Source of the DNA: Sporisorium sorghi
Lineage: Eukaryota; Basidiomycota; Ustilaginomycetes; Ustilaginales; Ustilaginaceae
Direction: 5' to 3'
Length of the DNA: 64,000 bases
Assembly: GCA_023212695.1 (NCBI GenBank)
Contig: JALCCG010000062.1
Span: 20,738-84,737 of the forward strand
The notes under the pieces are model-generated. The model worked only from the letters and a program-made list of their open reading frames with translations, did no database searches and had not been told where the DNA came from. How positions within the stretch are numbered: position 1 is the first letter of the stretch; each line of letters begins with the position of its first letter. Positions 30,670 to 41,351 of the stretch are shown in pieces. The position numbers and the translations under genes are program-made.

Positions 30670-33600
30670 CTACTCGGGTGCAGCAGGCCGACTTGTCACC
30701 GTATGCGAAGCTGCCTTGTCCGTCGTCTGCTCCGAGTTCTTGGCAAACACGAACAAGATCCGACCCGCCTCGACAGCGTCCATGCCGAAGCCATCTTGGT
30801 CTGTAGCCAAAGCGACTGCACCACCCACATCCTGCTCTCCATTCGTGCTGCCTGAGAGCACAAGATCGTCGACTCGCTCCTTCATGTCGCTGCTCCACTC
30901 GTCGTCCGCCGCCTCTGCTGTGATGCCTTTTGGTGCTGCTTGCGCCGACTTGCTTTCCCTTGAAGCACTGCGGATCATGGCTGCCACAATCTCGTCCTCG
31001 CTAAACCCGTCCGGATGCCGCACGCAGTCGTAGTGCGCCCACTTGTACAGCGCCAACAGCTTCTTGCGCCGTTCCAACTTGTCCTGCGCCGCTCGATCCA
31101 CCACATGTTGCGACGCAGCCACAAATCCTGGCAATTCATCGTCGTCGTCGCCGTTCTTGATCGAGCTTCGGCTGCCGGTCCACGTACTCGATCCCGGCTG
31201 ACCAGGCTGACCAGCACGGCTCGAGTTGGCACTGCCGCCCTTGCCATCGCAGTCGCACAGCAATTGACGGTGGCTTATGCACGTCGAGTCGAGATGCAGC
31301 GTGAAAATGTCTCGCAGCTCTTCTTGCGAAAACGTATCCGACGCCGTCTTTCTCTCTGCATTCATGAGCGAGTCTGACAGGCCGAGCTTGGAGATCTGTC
31401 GTTGGTAGATCTTCTCATCCATGGTGCCAGAGAGCAGCAGCCGGTAGATGAAGCAGGGCTTCTTCTGTCCGTCTCGGTGGATGCGCGCCATGGCCTGAAG
31501 GTCTGTCGACGGGTTCCAGTCCGAGTCGATCAGCACGAGTCGATTGGCGCCAACTAGATTGAGACCTACACCGCCGCTCTTTGCCGAGAGCAGAAAGACA
31601 AACGAGTTGTCGACGCCTCCGCGGTTGAACTGGTTGACCATGGCCATCCTCTCGTCCTGCGGCGTCTTGCCGTCGAGTCGGAGGTAGGGGTAGCGCTTCT
31701 TCCTCATCATGGCCTCGACAATGTCGAGCGTGCTGGTGAAATTGGAGACCAGCACCACCTTGTCGTCGGTCTGCGTCCTCACGGTCTGGAGCAGGTCCAT
31801 GACGCAGATGAGTTTGCCGCTGAACCTGGCCTCGTTGCGCACAAAGTTGGGCGGGAAGAAGCGCGTGAGGTCGCCGACGAGCGCCTTGGTGGGGCTGTCT
31901 GCATTGGACTCGGTGTCCTTGAGCAGCAGCTCGGGCGAGTTGCACAGCTTTCGCAGCACGCCGATCTGCAAGAGACCGTTGCCGGCTTCGCCACGCAGGA
32001 GCGAGCGCACGTCGCTCGAGCCAATGATGGACTGGTAGATGCGGATCTGCTCTCGACTCGGGCTGCAGAAGAGCACCATCTCCTTTTTGGGCGGCAGCAA
32101 CTTGGTGAGGATGTCTGCGGTGCGACGGAGGATGACGTCCTTGGTGATGGTCATGAGCGCGCCGAGACGAGCCTGGCCCGTGGCTTTGGTCTGCTTGGAG
32201 CAGTGCTTGGCACGCGAGCGCAGGATGGGCTCCTCGAACATGGCCTTGAACGTTTCGGGGTTGACAAGCAAGCCTGGCACGACAAAGTCGATCATGGCGT
32301 AGAGCTCGGAGAGGTTGTTCTGGATGGGCGTGCCGGAGAGGATGATCTTGCGTTTGGTCGAGAGCTCGGCAAACATCTGGGTGGTCTGGGCATCCTTGGA
32401 TTTGAGCCTGTGGCCCTCGTCGCAGACGATCAAGTCGATGGGCGGTTGGGCGGTCTTGACAATGTCGATGCAGGACCTGAGCTTCTCGTAGCCGATGACG
32501 AGCACGTGGTAGGCCTTGGAGCGGACGAAGCGCTCGACGTCTTGGCGGCCGCGACCCTCGTCGATGCAGAGGACGTTGAGCGAGTTGGTGCCAATCCACT
32601 TGCGAAACTCGCGTTTCCAGTTCTTGACGAGGGTGAGCGGACAGACGATCATGGCGCGCTCGATGGTGCACGACTTGGATGTGTAGTAGCAGGATTGCTT
32701 CATGAGCGTGAGGACGAGGGCGATGGTCTGTAGCGTCTTGCCGAGACCCATCTCGTCTGCCAGGATGGCGCCTTGGCCCTTTTCGCCGTCGGCGTGCATG
32801 CCCATGACACGCTCGTAGAGGAACTTGACGCCTTGGATCTGATGAGGGCGCAGAGCCTTGGTGAGCTGCGGATCGAGCACGACGTCGACGATGGGACGCC
32901 GTTTGGGATTGTATCGCTTCTGATGGCTCTCGTCGGGGCGTTTCATGACGATGGCGCCTGGTTCGTTGGGGTCGAATCGAGGATGCGGCCTCTTGCCTTG
33001 GCCCGGGTTGATGAGCCCGCTGACATGGGAAGGACTTGCAGAACGTGAGGCGGTCGGGTCGGCGTCGTCGAGGTCTTTGCGGATGGGCTTTGGCGCAGGC
33101 TTGCCGTAGAACGTCTCTGCTCGAGCGGGCGCAAACTGATTGATGTCGACGGGTTTGATAGCGGAGCGCTTGATGGGCGCTACAAAGGGTTTGGGGGTGC
33201 GTATGGCGGTGGGTGGAGGCGCCTTTTTGACGGGCGACAGCTCACCGCGAGTGAATGCTATGATTTCACGATACTCGGCGTTGCCGATCTGGCGATCGAT
33301 CTGGATCTCTTTGCCACCGAGCGCCAGCTCGTCGCCAGAGGAGAGACGATTGAATGAGAAGCGAGCCGAGGTGACGAGCTCCTTGCCTGTTTCGGAGCAG
33401 ATGAGAGCGCATCTTTCGCCTGCATCCTTGACTACGAGGATGGCATCGCCGTCCCAGGTCTTGTGCTTCCTTTGCTGAGGTTTTCTCCATGTGCAAAGAT
33501 AGAATGGACCGTTTCGGCTGGATGGGCCTGGTACAGCATTTTGAGTGCCATGGTTGGCCGACGTAGAGGGGTGCGGATTGGATGATGATTTGCGACCGAG

Positions 33601-33888
33601 GAGGAATGCGTGTGAAGGCGGAGTGTGGTTGCCACCGACAGTGGCTACGGGGTTCGCATCGGATGAGTCGACGTCGTCGTCGTCGTCGTCGTCGAGGTGT
33701 TGGGTTGGCAGAACGAGTCTGGCCCTTTTGGTTGGGGTGGCGGTGTCGAGGAGCGCGTCTGAGTTGGCTCGGAGTGGAGAGGCAAAGGAGGCACCAGCGA
33801 GTGCAGAAGGAAAGGCACGTTTGAGACCGAGCGTGCCTCTTGGCCGAGCTGGCTTGTGTTGAGCTGATGGACCAGGGTTGGGATCCAT
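30670..33888 (-). CDS. RDH54: Rad54-type SNF2 translocase, Rdh54/Tid1 (RAD54B) subgroup
   Basis: ATP-driven dsDNA translocase acting with Rad51/Dmc1 in homologous recombination. 1072 aa from the ATG at 33888 (GACCATGG context). The N-terminal block LCTWRKPQQRKHKTWDGDAI is characteristic of the Rdh54/RAD54B group rather than Rad54 itself. The helicase motifs are complete: ADEMGLGKTLQTIALVL (I), CDEGHRLKSKDAQT (II), LSGTPIQNNLSELYAMIDFV (III), KVVLVSNFTSTLDIVEAM (IV), LLSAKSGGVGLNLVGANRLV (V) and MARIHRDGQKKPCFIYRLL (VI). A run of seven Asp residues is at about residue 70. A C-terminal extension of about 200 residues is low-complexity. No intron is needed. Confidence 0.93.
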   Translation of the reverse strand: MDPNPGPSAQHKPARPRGTLGLKRAFPSALAGASFASPLRANSDALLDTATPTKRARLVLPTQHLDDDDDDDVDSSDANPVATVGGNHTPPSHAFLLGRKSSSNPHPSTSANHGTQNAVPGPSSRNGPFYLCTWRKPQQRKHKTWDGDAILVVKDAGERCALICSETGKELVTSARFSFNRLSSGDELALGGKEIQIDRQIGNAEYREIIAFTRGELSPVKKAPPPTAIRTPKPFVAPIKRSAIKPVDINQFAPARAETFYGKPAPKPIRKDLDDADPTASRSASPSHVSGLINPGQGKRPHPRFDPNEPGAIVMKRPDESHQKRYNPKRRPIVDVVLDPQLTKALRPHQIQGVKFLYERVMGMHADGEKGQGAILADEMGLGKTLQTIALVLTLMKQSCYYTSKSCTIERAMIVCPLTLVKNWKREFRKWIGTNSLNVLCIDEGRGRQDVERFVRSKAYHVLVIGYEKLRSCIDIVKTAQPPIDLIVCDEGHRLKSKDAQTTQMFAELSTKRKIILSGTPIQNNLSELYAMIDFVVPGLLVNPETFKAMFEEPILRSRAKHCSKQTKATGQARLGALMTITKDVILRRTADILTKLLPPKKEMVLFCSPSREQIRIYQSIIGSSDVRSLLRGEAGNGLLQIGVLRKLCNSPELLLKDTESNADSPTKALVGDLTRFFPPNFVRNEARFSGKLICVMDLLQTVRTQTDDKVVLVSNFTSTLDIVEAMMRKKRYPYLRLDGKTPQDERMAMVNQFNRGGVDNSFVFLLSAKSGGVGLNLVGANRLVLIDSDWNPSTDLQAMARIHRDGQKKPCFIYRLLLSGTMDEKIYQRQISKLGLSDSLMNAERKTASDTFSQEELRDIFTLHLDSTCISHRQLLCDCDGKGGSANSSRAGQPGQPGSSTWTGSRSSIKNGDDDDELPGFVAASQHVVDRAAQDKLERRKKLLALYKWAHYDCVRHPDGFSEDEIVAAMIRSASRESKSAQAAPKGITAEAADDEWSSDMKERVDDLVLSGSTNGEQDVGGAVALATDQDGFGMDAVEAGRILFVFAKNSEQTTDKAASHTVTSRPAAPE

Positions 33889-34188
33889 GGTCAAGGGAGC
33901 AGTGTTGTTGCTGCTATCAAGAAGATGGAGGAGATGAAGCAAGGTGGTGACTGCGCCTCGCAGTGGCTTCCGACGACGAGTGTTGCTCCTTTTTTTCGCA
34001 CCAGAAAGAGAGTCACAAAGTCGACTCAGCCTTTGATTTGAATTTGAGAAATCATCAAAAAGAAAGAGGTCAAAGTGTTGGTTCCCGAATTCACTTTACG
34101 CGACGCGTCAAACTCAAAATCCTCTTTCGTCCGCATGCTGACTCCAAAGTCGCCAAGAAAGAAAAATCAATTTGAGAAATTGCAGCCC

Positions 34189-34225
<37 letters not shown>

Positions 34226-35439
34226 TCACAAAAATCAAGGCAGCGCAGATACTGATTCGGCCGACACGGCGATAATGCAAGGCTTCTCCGGCCCACGGCG
34301 AAGCGAAACTCATATTGTACAGCGGCCCCGTACAGTATGGGTGTTGGCTGCACGGTTGATTCTGGAAGGACAAGCGAGCGGGAAAATGATCTGCAAGACA
34401 GCTCTTACAGTAGCTAGCTTGACTAAAATTGGCTCGAGCCGAGGCTACCAAAAGCGACTCTGGCCCAAAAATAGGCATTCTAGCTGCAAGGCGTCGAGGG
34501 CAGCGGCGGCAAATGGCACGCTCGAGCTCTTTACATGCCGTCTTACGTCACAGCACAGCCTCTCTTGGAAAGTTTGTCGACACTCACCACCGCCTTTAGG
34601 TCTGCTGGACGGCATCTGCGTGCGTTGGCGACCTCCTTTCGCCGAGCCAAGCTGCGTGTCGCACTCGAGGAGGCGGAATGAACGGCGACTTGGGCGGCCG
34701 ACATGATGTCGACCAGAACGGACCGAAGACAAGCAGAGAGAGCATCAATAAGGCGATCTTGCCAACCCTGATCTGCCGCGGGTCTGTCTGATCGGCAGAG
34801 CAGCTAAGAAAAGGCACTGAGCAGGATACTGTACTGCAGCAACAGCGAGAGAGCGACGGCCGCGGTGTTTGAGCAGTGTCCAAAAAGTGAATGATTCTGC
34901 ACGTTTACTGTACACTGCTCAAGTGCCGCCCAAGTCGATCCAAAAATTGGAATTTGGAAAATCATCCCCAAAGGGCCAGCCAGCCAGCCAGCCAGCCAGC
35001 CAAAAATCGTCATCGCATCGCATCGCATCGCATCGAGACTCGGCATTTCAGCTTCCGTTGCTGGGCGGCCAGTGCGCTGCATGTGTGTGTGTGACCAGCA
35101 AAAGGTGGAGGAGAATCCCAGTGAGAGCGTGATTTGATTGAGCAGTCACACTGAGAGTCGCTTGCGTCACTGATGCCTTTTCACTCAAAAGTCAAAAGCG
35201 GCACTTGATCCGCCTCGCCTCCTCCCAAAGTTGGGTGACTGTTACTGTTTCTAGCTTACGCCTGTCCTCTGCTCTCGTGCCTCTTGATTCTGTGTCTCGT
35301 CGTCGGCATCCTTTCGTTGAAAGGCCCTTGTCCATCCACACCACCTTTCTTTCTTCTTCACCATCACCATACCCCCTTTATCAGGCTAGCCTCGTTCGTT
35401 CGCTTTTAATCTATATCCACCTTATCATCATCTACCACG
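33889..35439. other. Divergent intergenic region RDH54/SLM1-like
   Basis: 1.55 kb between divergent genes. It contains an A tract at 34191-34222, a (CCAG)n run at about 34978-35002 directly followed by a (CATCG)n run at about 35012-35037, and CT-rich sequence with TTTATC-type stretches before the SLM1-like ATG. No gene seen. Confidence 0.4.
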
Positions 35440-37236
35440 ATGGCCGACGCACAATCCACCGTCACCAGGGCGACCTCGCTCAGCAGGAAGTCCACCGTTG
35501 CCAGCCGCAACGCTTCCCTCATCAAGAAGAACACCGGCCCTCACGAGCTTCGTCCTTCCGACATTCTCATCGAGCGTTTCACTGGTAAGTTGATCCTGCT
35601 CCCGCAGCCGCTTGTGCGCTTTTTGTAGCAAGACTGACTCTTGACTCGCACTTTTTGTTTTTTTTTGTTTTTCTACTCAGGCTGGAAGCACATCACCAAG
35701 CAGCTCATCAGCTACTTTGAGGGTATCGCCGACATTGAGTACAACACCGCCAAGGAGCTCACCAAGCTCGGCGGTGTCATCCAGGTCCCCTTCCGCGAGG
35801 GCAACCAGTTCCTCGGCGAGGACGGCATCCAAGACATCTACTATGGCATCCGCGACAAGACCCGCGTCATTGCCGACCACCACGCCAACCTCGCCAAGAC
35901 CGTCGAGGGCTCCATCGTCCAGCACCTCCAGAAGCTCCGCTCCGAGATCAAGGCGCACATCAAGAATGTCCAGCAGGACACGGGCAAGCTCGCCAACTCG
36001 GTCGCCAAGGAGCGCGAGATGTCCACCAAGATGATCACCGAGCTCGCCCGCTCCATCACCCTCCTCAAGAACACCCCCATGAGCGTCACCGCCCGCGAGG
36101 ACCCTTACGCTGCCAACCAGCAGGTCTTTCGTCAGCTCCAGCGCCAGGTCAACGAGGAGAACGCCCTGCAGAAATCCATCATCATCATGCAGCAGAACTC
36201 GGCCCACTTTGAGGAGGGCATCGTTCGCAGCATCCAGAGCGCTTGGCAGACCTTCGACGAGTGGTCCGGCCGCATGTCGGCCCAGGTCCAGGACACCTGG
36301 CTCAGCCTCGGCGTCCAGATGCGCTCCCTCCAGCCCAACTCGGAATGGATCGCCTTTGCCGCGCGCTCCGACCACCTCCTCGACCCCGACACGCCTCTCC
36401 GCAACCCCGAGACCATCGACTACCCCGGCAAGGACGACCCTTCGGTCATCCCCGTTCACCAGGGCATCCTCGAGCGCAAGAAGCGTTTCACAAAGACGTA
36501 CAAGGAGTCGTTCTACATCCTCACCCCCGCCGGTTACCTCCACGAGCACGGCTCGTCGGACCCCACCAAGCACCCGCAGCCCGAACTCTCGCTCTTCTTG
36601 CCTGAATGCACCCTCGGCCCTCCCTCCACCATGGCTGCCAAGAGCCACAAGTTCCACATCGAGGGTCGCAAGGTTACGGGCAACCAGTCGGCCGTGCCCT
36701 CCAAGGGTCTTGCCAGCCTCGGCATGGGCCGCGAGCACGCTTACACCTTCCGTGCTCGCAGCCACGAGGAGATGATGGAGTGGTGGAACGACATCAAGCA
36801 GCTCTCCAAGGTCTACCTCACCACCTCGGAGCAGATGGACCGCTCCGGTATCGTTCCCGCCGCCGTCCGTGCTGCCGGTTACCGCTCCGAGGAGGAGGAG
36901 GACGAGGAGGACGAGGACGGAAGCTCCATCGAGGAGGAAGAGGACGAGTACGAGGAGGCTGCCGACGAGAACGACCCTCACGCCGCTCCCGCCATCGCCG
37001 GCGCCTCGCACGCCACTGCCGCTACCGGCACCTCGGCCTCGGCCACCAAGGAGGACGACGTCCCCGCCTACACGGGCGGTGCCGCCTCTCAGGGCGAGGT
37101 GGGCCCCAACGGCTACCTGCTCGAGAAGAAGGGCGAGACCGCCCAGGCCGGCGAGCCTTCGCAGGACGGCTTGAACCGCAGCGCCTCGTCGGCTGGCAAG
37201 GAGAAGGCCGCCGAGACCGAGGCCAAGGAGGCATAA
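35440..37236 (+). CDS. SLM1/SLM2-like BAR-PH domain protein
   Basis: Homologue of the yeast Slm proteins, PI(4,5)P2-binding plasma-membrane adaptors that recruit and are phosphorylated by TORC2. Two exons, 35440-35584 and 35681-37236 (GTAAGT donor, CTCAG acceptor), joined at ERFT-GWKH; 566 aa. Residues about 40-260 form the helical F-BAR-like region (SYFEGIADIEYNTAKELTKL, then IQDIYYGIRDKTRVIADHHA and SAWQTFDEWSGRMSAQ). A PH domain follows at about 275-400 (HQGILERKKRFTKTYKESFY ... EHAYTFRARSHEEMMEWWND). The C-terminus is acidic (EEEEDEEDEDGSSIEEEEDE) and then Ala-rich. All core blocks are intact. Confidence 0.9.
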
Positions 37237-37642
37237 ACGCACAGTCGCACCCCCGACTCGCGCTCTTGTTTCTAGGCTGCAGCTCCCAAGTTGTAGCGTA
37301 GCAGACCAAATGGCTATGTATCGATATCCCAGGAGCTTCCGATTCGATATCCCCTCCGTCTGCCAACCTTTGCTCTCACCGTCCACGACTCGTGCCTCTC
37401 TTTCTTTTCTCTTGGATGCTCCGCTGTTTTTTTTTTTTTTTTGTTTTTTTTTTCTGCCCCTTGTCCTCCAAGCCGTTGTCCCTTGAAGTTGTACACTCTT
37501 TTAATTGCCGTGTCGTCTCATCTTGGATGCTGCGGATGCTCTGTGAATATGATTCCCTCCGTTGGTTACCCGAACTGTCGGCTTTGGTGTGTCTGTGCCA
37601 GAGCTGAGCAGGGGCTGTCTCACGAGCGAGATATCATGATTG
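37237..37642. other. Convergent 3' flanks of SLM1-like and ALG7
   Basis: About 400 bp with a T tract broken by a single G at 37428-37452. No coding sequence seen; it should hold the two 3' UTRs. Confidence 0.35.
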
Positions 37643-39349
37643 CTATTGATTTGGAAATACAATGGAAGCGAGCCGGTAGCGGATGGCAAAGGCGAGGCAC
37701 GATCCTGCGACTTGGATGAGCATGGTATGTAGCCAGAGGGCGTACTCTGAAATGTGTGGACCTGTGAATGGTTGTTCGTTGGGGTGTTTGGTGGGTCGAT
37801 GACGCACGCCCCTGAGGATGAGGATGGCGTTGAGGAGGGTGAGGTTGGTGGTGCTCTTGATGCGATGTTTTTGTGTGTCGTAGTAATCGAGCTGAACAAA
37901 GTGGAGGAGGGAGAGGAGTTTGAGGATGAGCGTGGCGAATGCACCCGCTGGACGGAGGGGCTTGGACGAGGTGTTGGGCAGCTGATCGTCTTGTTCCTTG
38001 TCCCCCGAGGCAAAGTATTGGATCGAGGGGTAGAGGCAGTTGGAGGGCGCGTGGAATCGAGGCACACGATGTCGTGGATTAGGCACGAGTCCAAACAGCT
38101 GCGGACAGCTGAGGCAAAAATTCAAGATCTGCGGAACAAAGAAGAGCAAGACCGTCTTGCTAAAGTGTCCCAAGATCCCCACGGTGGAGAACACCATGCC
38201 GGCAAAGTAGCAGAACGTGTCTCCCACAAACACGCGCGCCGGATACCGGTTCCACGACAACAAGGCGAGACACACACCGGTCAAGGGCAAAAGCAGGTAG
38301 AGGCTCAACAAGTGCCTGCGGAGCAGTTGGTTGCTGGATCGCGAACCCGCCATGCCAGCGCGCGAGTCGAGGTAGAGCACATCATTGATGCAGAGCGAGA
38401 TGGCGATGACGAGAGCCTGGCCCACCTCGACGCCGTTGATGCCGGCGAGGATGTTGATGCTGTTGGTGCAAAAAGTGGAGAGGAGCGACATGTAGAGGTA
38501 GTAGAGCGGGCCGAGCTCCACGATGGACGAGCCGATGCATCGTCTGAGCACGCCAGGCCAGCCGGGCACGACGACCGAGGTACCTCCTCCACCCGCATAG
38601 TAGACCACGAGCAGAGGGATGCTCGAAATCACGGGGATGGGCAGCTTGTACCTCCATCGAATGTCGAATACATCGTCGAGAAACCCCAGCAGGATGGCCG
38701 ACAAGAATGACAAGAGTGCGGAAAGAAAGCTGGCAAGCTCGTGATGCGGGAATCCGCGCCTGCCGTCCATGCGACCGTGCCAGTCGTCGCCGGTCCTGTA
38801 GATGACTTGCAGCCTCGACGAGAAGTATCGGAAGGGTATAAAGAGGAAGAGCAACGCCATGTAGACCGCAGCGGTAGGCAGACCGAGACTCTCGGGGATT
38901 TGGTCGGGATTGTTCTTGAGGAGGTCTCGACCTTTGAAGCCGCGAGCGAGAAAGACGTCCTTTGTCTTTGCGATGGCTGCACTGGCCAAGCAGTAGCCCA
39001 TCAACGAAAGACCAACGGCGGCAAACAGGCCAGGAAAGGCGTCGTCATAGTACAGGATCGCCTGTCGCTGCTTGGCGGAAACCAGGTAGTCGAGCAGCAC
39101 GGTAAGCTTGGAAGGCTGCGCTGCGAAAAAGTGCTCAGCGAGCCATCGAAATGGAGGCCAAAGAGGGCCACTGGTATAGTGATCACCAGATGCTTCGAGC
39201 TGGAGCAACGGTGGGAGCACCAAAGCCGCAGTCGCTATTGGAAGCACCACCGCTGATGTAGCAAGTGACGGCATTTGCTTACACACGGCGGTAGATGGTG
39301 GTGGTGGTGGTGAAAAGCAAGACTCGAGATGAGCTGATCCAGCGGTCAT
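37643..39349 (-). CDS. ALG7: UDP-GlcNAc:dolichyl-phosphate GlcNAc-1-phosphate transferase
   Basis: First enzyme of the dolichol-linked oligosaccharide pathway, in the ER membrane; the tunicamycin target. I chose the ATG at 39349 (568 aa). An in-frame ATG at 39274 (543 aa) is also plausible; the frame continues upstream to 39523 but there reads like non-coding sequence. Yeast Alg7 is 448 aa; the excess is in the N-terminal leader and C-terminus. Family motifs: FLARGFKGRDLLKNNPDQIP with the AGLKG-like/KxD region, ESLGLPTAAVYMALLFLFIP, SALLSFLSAILLGFLDDVFD (catalytic DDxxD-type site), STFCTNSINILAGINGVEVG and NRYPARVFVGDTFCYFAG (GDTF-x-Y). About ten hydrophobic segments are evident. Confidence 0.93.
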   Translation of the reverse strand: MTAGSAHLESCFSPPPPPSTAVCKQMPSLATSAVVLPIATAALVLPPLLQLEASGDHYTSGPLWPPFRWLAEHFFAAQPSKLTVLLDYLVSAKQRQAILYYDDAFPGLFAAVGLSLMGYCLASAAIAKTKDVFLARGFKGRDLLKNNPDQIPESLGLPTAAVYMALLFLFIPFRYFSSRLQVIYRTGDDWHGRMDGRRGFPHHELASFLSALLSFLSAILLGFLDDVFDIRWRYKLPIPVISSIPLLVVYYAGGGGTSVVVPGWPGVLRRCIGSSIVELGPLYYLYMSLLSTFCTNSINILAGINGVEVGQALVIAISLCINDVLYLDSRAGMAGSRSSNQLLRRHLLSLYLLLPLTGVCLALLSWNRYPARVFVGDTFCYFAGMVFSTVGILGHFSKTVLLFFVPQILNFCLSCPQLFGLVPNPRHRVPRFHAPSNCLYPSIQYFASGDKEQDDQLPNTSSKPLRPAGAFATLILKLLSLLHFVQLDYYDTQKHRIKSTTNLTLLNAILILRGVRHRPTKHPNEQPFTGPHISEYALWLHTMLIQVAGSCLAFAIRYRLASIVFPNQ

Positions 39350-40052
39350 TTCGAGGGTCGTGCGCAGTCTCTTGCGGACATCACGTTGTCCACTTGTTCT
39401 CCAAGAGTCACAATTTCCCCACAAAGTGACGTGGAACGATTTGGTAGCAGATGTGATTTCCAGCAGGCTCGTATCATGGCAAGTACTGCTGCAATCGACG
39501 ATGCAATCGAGAACACTTCTCAATCAACACGAACAAGGGTCAGAATGTCTTCACAGACCTGGACTTCAAGCAAACTCTGGCACGAAAGCAATCTCCAGAA
39601 AGACGCTTCCGGCAGCTCTGATGACCTCCGCAGACAGGGGGAAACCGACGGTCCTTGGAACCAAGCCGGGCTGCATCTCGAGTTGCACCAGAGCCGCACA
39701 CGCCAGAGTGCCATCGCGCCTAACAAAAGAGGAGCTCGCCGCGTTGGCTGCGAAAGGCCCTCACCGAGGAGCGAGCGGCACAACGCAAACGAATCCAGAC
39801 TAGGTGAAAAGAAATCTTGTTGCTTTCGCTAGGCTATGACTCAAACGCCGGTCACGGGAGCACAAGGCGACGTGCTCCAAGACTCGGTGCTCTTAAGACC
39901 CAGCATGAACGCCTTGCAAGTGCAAAGGCGCGTGTGAAAAGGGAGAATGGGATGGGATGGGATGGGGAGAAACCAAAAGACTCAAAAAGGCTCTCAGCAC
40001 AATCAAGCTGCGCCAGCGGATCCGAAGCCATGTCTTGCAGGTGAGGTGGCTG
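39350..40052. other. Intergenic region ALG7/TFIIE alpha
   Basis: About 700 bp. Two overlapping plus-strand frames (39360-39803 and 39386-39832) occur. The first ends in a plausible-looking tail (LTKEELAALAAKGPHRGASG) with SCTRAAHARVPS before it, but has no recognisable family and no clear start. It is left as a candidate small gene only. Positions 39945-39968 carry short GGGAT repeats. Confidence 0.25.
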
Positions 40053-41351
40053 CTACACGACATGCTCAAAATCGTCCATAGCATCCTCGTCGTCATGGCC
40101 GTCGTCTGCTGTCGGATTCGCGCTCCCGTTCTCTTGCGACGCGACTGGCTTGACGCGCTTGTTCTCGGCATCACTGCCGGCTGACGCAGATCGTGATCGC
40201 TTTCGCTGTGTGCTTGGCTCGGTAGATGGCCGAGCGACCGGCTCAAAGTCGTCCAACTCTTGCTCGTCCACAGAGGGCGGCGCTTGGCTGGCTTTCGACG
40301 CTGCTGCCGCCAATTCTGCTGTCTGAAGACTGGCATATTGCGCGTAGTAGTCGTCATCATCGCCACCCTCGTCGTCCTTGCCCTCGTCCACGTCAAAGCC
40401 ATTGGACGATTGCACGTGCTGCTGCTTGCGCCCCAACGCCGTCTGCTCGCCGCTGACGGTACTTGCGAGATGCCAAGCGGGCAACGCATTCTGCTTGCGC
40501 TGTTCGTCTTCCGCTTTCTGCTTGGCCAGTCGACGAGCCGCCTCGGCTGCCGGATCATTCGAGCCAAGATCCACGTGCAGAGCAGGCGCGCCATTGACGC
40601 TGGACGACAAGGGCGGCGCGTAAGAGGCGTCGTCGGATGCGGTGGAGAACCACGGTTGCGAGGCAGCATGCTTGGCGAGCCACGCGCCCACATCGAGACT
40701 CGGGAGGGTGATGCCCTCGGTGCGGCGCAGACCTGCGAGCAAGGTGGAGAGCTGCTCGTTGAAACGCATCAGGCTGTCCTTGCTTCGCTTGACGTCGTCG
40801 GCGTCTTCGTTGTCGACGAGCTCGGTGCTGCAGCCGGGCGTCTCGCACACAAACACGTTGCGCAACACGTCGAGCAGGTGCGCTACCTCGAGGGTGGAGT
40901 ACGACTTTTTGCAGCGCGGGCAGACGTAGCCCTTGTTGTCGAGCTCGTTGCGCAGACGCGTGTCGATCTTTTTACGGATCGACATCATGCGCCATTTTGT
41001 CACGTCGAGAAAGAGCTTAAAGTCGAGGTAGTAGTAGGTGCGAGGCACGCTTCGGTTTGCGAGAGGGTCTCGGATCTCGTTTCTGCGAAAGGTGCAAATC
41101 AGCTTGTCCTCCAAGAGCTTGGAGGATAGAGCGGCGAGCTCCTTGACCTGAATGCCAAGACGATGCGCGAGGACGTCGGCTGGAAGTACGGTGATGCTGA
41201 CGAGCTGATCCATGAGGACAATGTGTCGATCTTGGTAAAAGATGCGTGCGACGATCTGAGCCATCCTGCGAATGGTGGAGAGCTGTTCTTCGCTAGCAAG
41301 TCTGACGTCCGAGTCGTGACCAGCACGGCCGAGAGCGGTGATGCTCGACAT
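40053..41351 (-). CDS. TFA1: Transcription initiation factor IIE, alpha subunit
   Basis: Large subunit of TFIIE, which recruits TFIIH and stimulates promoter opening. 432 aa, intronless. The N-terminal winged helix is clear (FYQDRHIVLMDQLVSITVLP, then VKELAALSSKLLEDKLICTF and VPRTYYYLDFKLFLDVTKWR). The zinc ribbon has C144-x2-C147 (YVCPRCKKS) and then C169-x4-C174 (VFVCETPGCSTELVDNED); the second pair is spaced by four residues instead of the usual two. The C-terminal half is acidic with Asp/Glu clusters, and the extreme C-terminus is ADDGHDDEDAMDDFEHVV, the expected acidic TFIIH-contact type tail. Confidence 0.93.
   Translation of the reverse strand: MSSITALGRAGHDSDVRLASEEQLSTIRRMAQIVARIFYQDRHIVLMDQLVSITVLPADVLAHRLGIQVKELAALSSKLLEDKLICTFRRNEIRDPLANRSVPRTYYYLDFKLFLDVTKWRMMSIRKKIDTRLRNELDNKGYVCPRCKKSYSTLEVAHLLDVLRNVFVCETPGCSTELVDNEDADDVKRSKDSLMRFNEQLSTLLAGLRRTEGITLPSLDVGAWLAKHAASQPWFSTASDDASYAPPLSSSVNGAPALHVDLGSNDPAAEAARRLAKQKAEDEQRKQNALPAWHLASTVSGEQTALGRKQQHVQSSNGFDVDEGKDDEGGDDDDYYAQYASLQTAELAAAASKASQAPPSVDEQELDDFEPVARPSTEPSTQRKRSRSASAGSDAENKRVKPVASQENGSANPTADDGHDDEDAMDDFEHVV

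Noticed and set aside
35677..37386. 569-codon ORF antisense to the SLM1-like gene
   Set aside because: Low-complexity Leu/Val/Gly translation; shadow of BAR-PH coding sequence.
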